Assembly: GCF_009905375.1 (NCBI RefSeq)
Contig: NW_027418169.1
Span: forward strand, 1 to 64,000
Length of the DNA: 64,000 nucleotides
Reading direction: 5' to 3'
DNA from: Apium graveolens
Lineage: Eukaryota; Streptophyta; Magnoliopsida; Apiales; Apiaceae
Below, piece by piece: positions 57,201-64,000 of this stretch (positions within the stretch are counted from its first letter, which is position 1; each line of letters starts with the position of its first letter). The notes below the pieces were generated by a model. It saw only the letters and a list, made by a program, of their open reading frames with translations. It did not search any database and was not told where the DNA came from. A program made the translations under genes and the position numbers.

Positions 57201-58960
57201 AATTATACGCTGCACATGACAAGTTCTCTTCGAATGGTAGAAAATCTTGCTTCGCCAAGGGGTTTTGTAAAGATATCTTCCAATTGATATTCAGTAGGCA
57301 TAAAAACTAATTTAATCATAATTTTGGCAGCATTATCTCTCAAGAAATGGTGATGAAAATCAATATGCTTTGTTCTTGAGTAATTCACAGGATTCTTTGA
57401 TATGTTGATAGTGCTAGTATTGTCATAATAGATTGGAACTTTGCCACACTTGATTCCAAAATCTCATAGAGTGTGAAGCATCCACAAAATTTGAGAGTAA
57501 CAACTACCCCCTACTAACTACTCATCTTTTGCTGTGGATAATATAACTGAAGTTTGTTTCTTACTTTGCCAAGATAGAAGAGTTTGTCCTAAGTATGTAC
57601 AAACACCACTTGTGCTCTTTCTATTAGTTTGACATCCTGCATAATCTGCACCACTATACCCCACAACATCAAATATGCTTGTAATATGATAAAATAACAC
57701 AAGATTAATAGTCCCACTTAAATATCGAAATATTCTTTTAACTACATTTAAGTGTGATTCCTTAGGTTTAGCTTGAAAACGAGCACATACACAAACACTA
57801 TACATAATATCCGGCCGGGAAGCAGTAAAATATAAAAGACTACCAATCATGCCTCTATATTTTTTGATAACAACTGCCTTACCGTTCTGAAGTCAGCCCT
57901 GCTGTTTTGATTCATTGGTGTAGATTTTGACTTGACATGCTCAAATCCAAATCTAGTCAGCAAGTTCTTCACATACTTTGACTGATGAACATAGATGCCA
58001 TCCTTACCGTTCTGAAGTCAGCCCTGCTGTTTTGATTCATTGGTGTAGATTTTGACTTGACATGCTCAAATCCAAATCTAGTCAGCAAGTTCTTCACATA
58101 CTTTGACTGATGAACATAGATGTCATCCTTAGATTGCTTGATTTAGAGTCCCAAAAAATAGTTCAGCTCACCCATCATGCTGATGGCAAATTCACTGCTC
58201 ATACACTTAGAAAACCACTCACACATAGAATCATTAGTGGATCCAAAAATTATATCATCTACATATATCTCGACAATCAAAATATCATTACCATTTTGCC
58301 TAGTAAATAAAGTAGGATCGATTTTACCTCGAATGAAGTCATTTTTGGCCAAAACTTACTAAGCCTCTTGTACCAAGTCCTTGATGATTGCATTAAGCCA
58401 TATAATGCCTTCTTCAGCTTGTAAACATAGTCTAGATGTTGTTCATGTTCAAAAATAGGGGGTTGCTTGACATAAACTTCTTCTTCCATAAATCCAATAA
58501 GAAAAGCACTTTTGACGTCCATTTTATGTAGCTTGATCTTCTTGTAGCATGCATAAGCAAGAAGCATCCTACTTGATTCCAATCTAGCTACTGGAGCATA
58601 AGTTTGATCAAAGTTAATGCCATCTTGTTGATTTTACCCTTGTGTCACAATCCTTGCTTTATTTCGAGTAACAGTACCAAATTCATCATCTTTATTCTTG
58701 AAAATCCATTTTATACCAATGACTAAAGTATTCTTTACTGGCTGGACAAGTTCCCAAATATCACATTGTTCGAATTGATTGAGTTCTTCCTGCATAGCCA
58801 AGATCCAATTTTCATCTTCGAGTGCTTCTTTAACATTCTTAGGTTCCTCTTGAGCTAGAAATGCAGCATAAGCACCAAAAATTGCATTGCCTTTCCTTGT
58901 CTTGAGTCCATAAGTAATATCACCAATAACCTGTTCTGGAGGGGGATTCTTCACTGTCCA
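57201..58960 (-). pseudogene. Copia pol fragment (RT-RNase H), unit 4
   Basis: Minus strand. Linker and RT N-terminus are at 58,634-58,954 (VIGDITYGLKTRKGN), then SRMLLAYACYKKIKLHKMDV (58,277-58,582). YVDD is in 58,143-58,352 (EIYVDDIIFGSTND). RNase H with its upstream connection is unusually well kept at 57,518-57,850 (SRPDIMYSVCVCARFQAKPK, HLNVVKRIFRYLSGT, GYSGADYAGCQTNRKSTSG). The C-terminus is at 57,203-57,388. A 125-bp tandem duplication near 58,000 shifts the frame in the thumb region. Confidence 0.9.
57877..58126. repeat. Perfect-looking 125-bp tandem duplication in copia RT
   Basis: The block starting ccttaccgttctga at 57,877 is repeated at 58,002 with only one or two differences. 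It is not present in units 1 and 2. The length is not a multiple of three, so it destroys the reading frame. Confidence 0.92.
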
Positions 58961-59045
58961 TGTAGATTTTGGAAATGAATGCTTTGAGATATGTTCATGA
59001 GAGGTCTTCCTTATCTTTGAGATTCTTCACTATCCATTTAGATTA

Positions 59046-60182
59046 TCGCTAACTAAGATTAGTTTTAAATTTTACCCGATAATCGCTTAATGAGATTTTA
59101 TAATCAGTTCAATAATCTGAAAATGATGGTAAGCTAAGATGACTGAATGCAGTGCAGAAAATAGTATACAGAAAAATAATAAGAACACACAAGAATTTTA
59201 GCCAGGTTTGACCCTTAATCCCCTATGGTCTACGTCCGGGTCCCTTACCAACTTGGTAAGAGAGTATATTATTGAATCACAATAAGGTTACAACTACAAG
59301 ATATAATAATGTATCTCCCTTTATCCCAACTGCTGATAATGGCTTACTGAAACCCTATTTCTGAACCAGCCCTCTAAGTACTATACTACCCCGTAGTACA
59401 AACTTCTCTAGCACTAGTTCACCAAACCCTTGTTTCCCTTAGGCAACTATCCAGCAACTAATCAATATAAATTGAATAATACAAATCGAATGATAAAGTA
59501 ATTACAACTCAAACTATAGACTCTCTAAGATAAAATAGGTGTATATAATTGAGAGCTCGAGAGTATTTTAGAATCAATAAAGATCAGTGAGTTGTGAGTA
59601 TTCTTGCTACAATACGTCAGTCATAAAAACTGCAAGAAAACTCATATAGAAATATACACTAACGTTCAAAACAACCTCAATAACTTACAACGGTTAGAAT
59701 CCAATTCTAACATTTAAATTAGTTGGGATGATTTCCAACGTTCATGTATACGTTTGATAGAAGAGAGAAAGAAAGAAAAACGATCAAAAAAAGTCTCTAT
59801 TTGGTATGAGTATAAAACATTTTTCAATCAGATTTGTAGGAGATAGAGTTTGAAAAGAAAACAAACTCCTAAAAATTAGGAACTTTTTTAAAGTTAGAAA
59901 ACATTTTATAACTGAGCTCTAATATATATAAACCACATGTAATATAATAGAGGCTCCCTACAATTTATTAAAAGAAATTCCTAAAATTTCTCCTTGAAAA
60001 TTTGTTTCCTTGTTGAATCTGGACTGTCCATCATAGCTTGCTAAAATAAATTACTGTCTTATGATAGCTTGCTCTCATGATACTTAAATAGTAATGTCAT
60101 TAAGCTCATATATGCTACAAACAGTCTTAAATAACAACATGATGGCTTGTTGTGTTGTGATCATCAAAACTAAGGAGTTACA
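59046..60182 (-). repeat. Copia 5' LTR, unit 4
   Basis: Full outer end (aaggagttaca). The inner tip is mutated (tcgctaactaag). Closest to the 4182 LTR of unit 1. Confidence 0.85.
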
Positions 60183-61038
60183 GTACTAAGCTTGGTCTAA
60201 GGTTTTAAGTAATTCATCATAATTTTATTGAGTTTGATAAGAAATGACTATTATGTGGCCCACTAAGCTTTTTTTTCTAACTAACAAATGGTAGAAAATG
60301 ACAAGTTAAATTTCATACCAACTTTGTAATTTTTAGTTATAATTTGAATCTACCAGTTATATTAGATTAGACAATATAATTTTTTTGAAAAAATATTTTA
60401 TTAATTATACAAAGTAATCATTTATGGAAATAATTATAAGTTTGTAACTTTATTTTATAATGAGAATATATTTTCAACAAATAATTAATGCTCACAAAAA
60501 TATATATTAAAATTATTTAAATATCATTTATATTACTTATTTCTGGTACTCACCATTTTTTATAGTCCTTTGAGTAATTTTAATCCAAATGATTGATTTG
60601 AATAAATAATTCTTTAATCATTTCAATATGTCGAAAAAATACAAACAAATAATAAGATCTCCAAACTCTTAACGTACCTATGCTCCATGCTCTAGAAATA
60701 TGTTGTAAATTTTTTAAAAAAATAATAATAAAAAAGGAGACCAAAATCTAAATTCAAAGTGTAGTCCAGTCCAGAAACCTACCTCAATTTTTGTCCAACC
60801 CCACAACCTACCCCATATGGGTCTAAATTGAGCTATTTAATGAATATTCAAAAATGGATAACAAAGACAAAACTTCAAAAAAAAATAATGTCAGAAGAAA
60901 TTGATGTATTAGTATATAACTAATACAAGCTCTCAAGGATATTTGCACATCCTCTGAGAGAGCCTTAATCAATTTTTATCCATTAATATAAAAATTGTTC
61001 TTCATTATTCAGTACCTAATTCGATATAATAATCATTA
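60183..61038. other. AT-rich spacer with hairpin, unit 4
   Basis: Equivalent to 5305-6168, with the palindrome and the GCTCTC...GAGAGAGC hairpin at about 60,928-60,962. No gene seen. Confidence 0.55.
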
Positions 61039-62300
61039 ATGGAAGATAAAAAAACTCAAGAAAATCTTCCACCACCACTAGCAACAAACCAAATCAACCA
61101 TAATATGAACATATATGAATCCTTCAAATTTCTAATCTTGAAGATTAATGAATATCCTTTCTTGAAAGTCAAGATGACCATATGTTTGAAGGCAACAAAT
61201 CCTGAATACTTGAACATGATGTATGATGGACCTCATAGGCCCATGAAACTAGTTGTTGTTATTCTTGATCAAGAAAAAAATATGGTTGTAAAGGATAAAA
61301 AGGATTACTATCGTGGGGATCTTTAATCTATTATGAAAAATATAAAACTTGGACATCTTTTGCATAACAGTCTAGACAGTATGATATCCAATGGGGTGAT
61401 TGGATGCAAAAAAGCCAAGGAAATTTGAGACACTTTAGAGGTTAAGTGTCAAGGCAAAACTGCTATCAAGAAGAATGGAAGGACAATACTCACTCACGAG
61501 TATGATCACTTTGACTCAAAAGTTGATGAGTCTTTGACTGAAATCTATGATATATTTCAGAAATTGTTGAATGATTTATCACTTGTTGATAAAAAGTATG
61601 ATCCAGAAGATTCGAACTTGAAGTTTCTTCTTGTACTCCCTGAAAAGTGGGACTTGAAAGTTATATCAATAAGGGATAACTATGTTCTTGAAGATACATC
61701 TCTAGATGAGATATATATAGAATGCTGAAAACTCGTGAACTGAAGATCGAGCAGGAAAATAAGTGAAAAGGGCGAAGGACAAGACATGCTACTCCCACGT
61801 TTAAAGAAAATCCAAGAGAGAAATCTGTAAGAAAGAACCATTTTGAAACGAAAGGCCATGATTGCAAAGTCTGATACCGAGTCATCAAATACTGATGATG
61901 ACTCAAACTCTAATAATTATTCAGACACTAAAAGGGATCATGATAATGATGAAAATATCCTACAGATGGCTGCTCTCTTAGTTAAAAGCTTTATAAATCT
62001 GGGCTATAAGGATTTCAAGAAAGAAAAGAGTTTTTCAGAAAAGGCTATAGTTTCCTCAGACTCTGATAAAAGGAATTAGAGAAAAATTATGGGAAGAAGT
62101 CAAGGTCTGGGAAAATTACGAAGTCAAAGATCAAGTTTTATAATTAAGATGGAGTTGGACACTTTGCAGCATATTATAGAAAGCTAAAAGTTAAGAAGAA
62201 GCAAGCCTTGATCATCAGGAATAAGAATTGGGATGATATATTAGAATATGTACAAAATATGTTATCAAGGAAATTGCTGATAGTAAACTTGATGCTACCG
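61039..62300 (+). pseudogene. Copia-type gag (UBN2), unit 4
   Basis: The 95-codon start (MEDKKTQENLPPP) is in frame here, unlike unit 1, and ends at the same GDL stop (61,326). Then come CKKAKEI with the DTLEV box near 61,430, the UBN2 core at 61,534-61,728, an acidic linker at 61,843-62,079 and the degraded knuckle DGVGHFAA near 62,150. The shared GDL stop and linker breaks show that the ancestor was already dead before duplication. Confidence 0.8.
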
Positions 62301-62323
62301 AGATGAAGGAACCTCAAACTACT

Positions 62324-62540
62324 CACTACTAAAAATAGTAGATACAACATTGATGCTTAGACATCGGCATGTAATGCACCCGATATTAAAAGTCTGTTTA
62401 ACATCCCTTTATAAATAAGCGATGTTGAATAGAAATGCTGATATCGATTTCCCATACTAGCCGTTTACTATGATCAAAAATGAAAAAGGCCAAATATATG
62501 TTTCGAACTTTGACATCGGCTGATTTTTTTAACCCTTTTA
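62324..62540. mobile_element. CACTA-like transposon end, unit 4 (intact tip)
   Basis: Begins cactactaaaaatag, matching the CACTA superfamily terminal pattern, and is followed by several CATCGGC-type subterminal motifs. The opposite terminus was not found before the window end. Confidence 0.5.
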
Positions 62541-63184
62541 ATGGCTACTTTTAAAAAAATAAAAAATGACTTATCCTTTTTACCCTCAGTTTCAGTACAC
62601 TTTCCCCCTTTAATTTTAACAAATTATTTCCCCTTTTTATTCCCCCTTTTCCAAAATATCTCTCACCTCTTTCCCCCCTTTCTGCTAGCCTCATCTTTCT
62701 CACCGTCTCTTTCTCGTCTTTCTCACCTTTCATCTCTCTTTCATCACTCATATCTCTCTCATCTCTCCCCTCTTTCTCTCATATCTTAAAAATCTCAGTC
62801 ATGTCTCATCTTTTTCCCTCCTTTCTCATAAACCTTAATTTAAGCCCCGATTCAAATTCAAACTTTGGAGCTTCAAATTGAGCTTCAGCCTAGTAAGATA
62901 TACTTAAGTAGAATTTTTGGAGCTTGAAATGAGCTTTGGAACTTTAAGGTTTTGGAGCTTGGAGCTTTTCTGGAGGTATATACTCATTTTTATATATTTT
63001 CTTTTTATGCATGTATATAAGAAATGTTATGCTTATTTTTTTGGGGGTTTTGGAGAAACTCGGAATATAAGTAAACTTCGTGTGTTATTAGGTTAATACA
63101 TAGTACTTTCGAGTGGGTTGTCATGTATACACTAAAAAATAAAAATCACACCTCACAATAGACCCACTTATACTATATACTTTT
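62541..63184. other. CT-rich tract and GAGCTT repeats, unit 4
   Basis: Equivalent to 7,678-8,309. The ORF across the tract ends early (82 codons) and differs from unit 1, so the frame is not conserved. No gene is called. Confidence 0.4.
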
Positions 63185-64000
63185 GTATTTATGTTAAATG
63201 TTTGCATAGGAAAAGTTAAAAAATTACAAAGAAAGCTTACACGCCTAGATTGCTGAAGAATAGAAAGAGAAGGGACTTGGAGCATTGATAAAGAGGACAA
63301 AGATAATGAACTTAAGAATTTTCATCATTTTTTGAGGAACTTGTTGTAAATAACAAGAAAAAAATAATTCATGTCCAAATGTCTCCTAAGTAAGGTCACA
63401 CATAAATATAAAATAAATTTAATAAGATAATTAAACAAATATGAACATAAATATAAATAATATGTGGGCTTCGTATCTATAATTTTTTGTTTTTTTAATG
63501 TATCATGCATATTATTTATGAGGAACAAAAAATATAATATAAATATAACTGAATTTGTTTTTCTTACCTTGACAGATAATGTTGAAAAGGATAATTCTTG
63601 AAATGGAGGTCATGTAAAAACAAATACAAGTGACATTTCATGTCAACCTACATACATATGTAAAAGAAAAATAGGATACTTATTCTAGTGTTTTAATATT
63701 TATATATAATTTGTGGAAAAAACGCATAAGAAAGGAAAATGAAGAAATTCAAATTATTAGCTTAACCTTGGTAAACAACATCAATTCATGATAACCACCA
63801 AATGTTGTTAACCATAATACTCTTTCATAGAAAATACAAATAATACCAATTTATTATTTTAGAGCGATGTACTAGTTGCTTATATTAGGGTTTTACCTAC
63901 CTTTTTCATATCCTCTATTTTGTAGGGCCCAATTATGTATCACTGATTTTAATGGGCTTGATATAGTTTAAATTGTTTTTTGTTATAGTATCCTATTCTT
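63185..64000. repeat. Module M, copy a of unit 4, cut by the window
   Basis: Matches 27,916-28,730 and, like unit 2, keeps the segment missing from unit 1. Telo-box near 63,888 and GGGCCCAATT near 63,926 are visible (minus-strand promoter-like cluster). It is cut off before the expected integrase fusion. Confidence 0.75.

Larger units (their letters stand above)
55444..60182 (-). mobile_element. Ty1-copia element, internally deleted, unit 4
   Basis: 3' LTR 55,444-56,621 and 5' LTR 59,046-60,182, both with complete outer ends. The internal region again holds only RT-RNase H. This is the most complete copy of the element in the window. Confidence 0.87.
54688..64000. repeat. Tandem unit 4, cut by window end
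   Basis: It is collinear with the first 8.8 kb of unit 1: spacer, copia element with both LTRs, AT-rich spacer, UBN2 gag, CACTA-like end, CT-rich tract and module M. It runs off the window inside M. The copia LTRs and gag resemble unit 1 more than unit 2. A private 125-bp tandem duplication lies in the RT region (57,877-58,126). Confidence 0.9.

Noticed and set aside
1..64000. CRISPR array, bacterial defence island or phage-like system
   Set aside because: No short regularly spaced repeats, no operon-like gene runs and no prokaryotic ribosome sites. The content is plant retroelements throughout.

Overview
This window looks like nuclear DNA from a flowering plant, probably a eudicot. It is very AT-rich and has no recognisable intact host gene. 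It is full of decayed plant retroelements: Ty1-copia, Ty3-gypsy of the Tat-like type, an L1-type LINE and an RTE-type LINE whose 3' end carries a GGTAAGGCTGCGTAC block and a TTGA-repeat tail. No rRNA, tRNA, CRISPR or bacterial gene organisation is visible.

The dominant structure is a large nested tandem array. The sequence at base 1 recurs near 21,397, 41,999 and 54,688. This defines unit 1 (about 21.4 kb), unit 2 (about 20.6 kb), unit 3 (about 12.7 kb, internally deleted and rearranged) and unit 4 (cut by the window end). A complete unit reads left to right as follows. (i) An AT-rich module M. (ii) A minus-strand Ty1-copia element with two LTRs and only the reverse transcriptase-RNase H end of pol. 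(iii) An AT-rich spacer and a plus-strand copia-type gag (UBN2). (iv) A CACTA-like transposon end and a CT-rich tract. (v) A second M, fused to a gypsy integrase fragment that is cut by a roughly 490-bp MITE-like element. (vi) A short module N and a third M fused to a second integrase fragment. (vii) Gypsy gag and protease fragments. (viii) A minus-strand L1 RT fragment. (ix) An AT-rich duplicated tract and a second N. (x) A minus-strand glycine-rich repeat ORF. (xi) An RTE LINE whose 5' half is inverted against its 3' half. The next M then begins the following unit.

The copies differ in informative ways. Unit 3 lacks the RTE LINE and shows a near-empty site. It keeps DNA that units 1 and 2 have lost and has the best-preserved gypsy integrase and protease. 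In the copia LTRs, unit 1 resembles unit 4 and unit 2 resembles unit 3. In the gypsy-LINE part, units 1 and 2 group together. The amplified block is therefore out of register with the arbitrary unit start used here, and repeated unequal exchange is likely.

The genes do not form a working pathway; nearly all are broken transposon proteins. The least explained parts are modules M and N and the glycine-rich ORF between them. On the minus strand M carries TGGGCC (site II) and AAACCCTAA (telo-box) motifs typical of plant promoters. N-ORF-M may be the remains of a host gene that was captured and amplified. That last point is inference. All similarity statements come from reading by eye; no alignment or database search was run.
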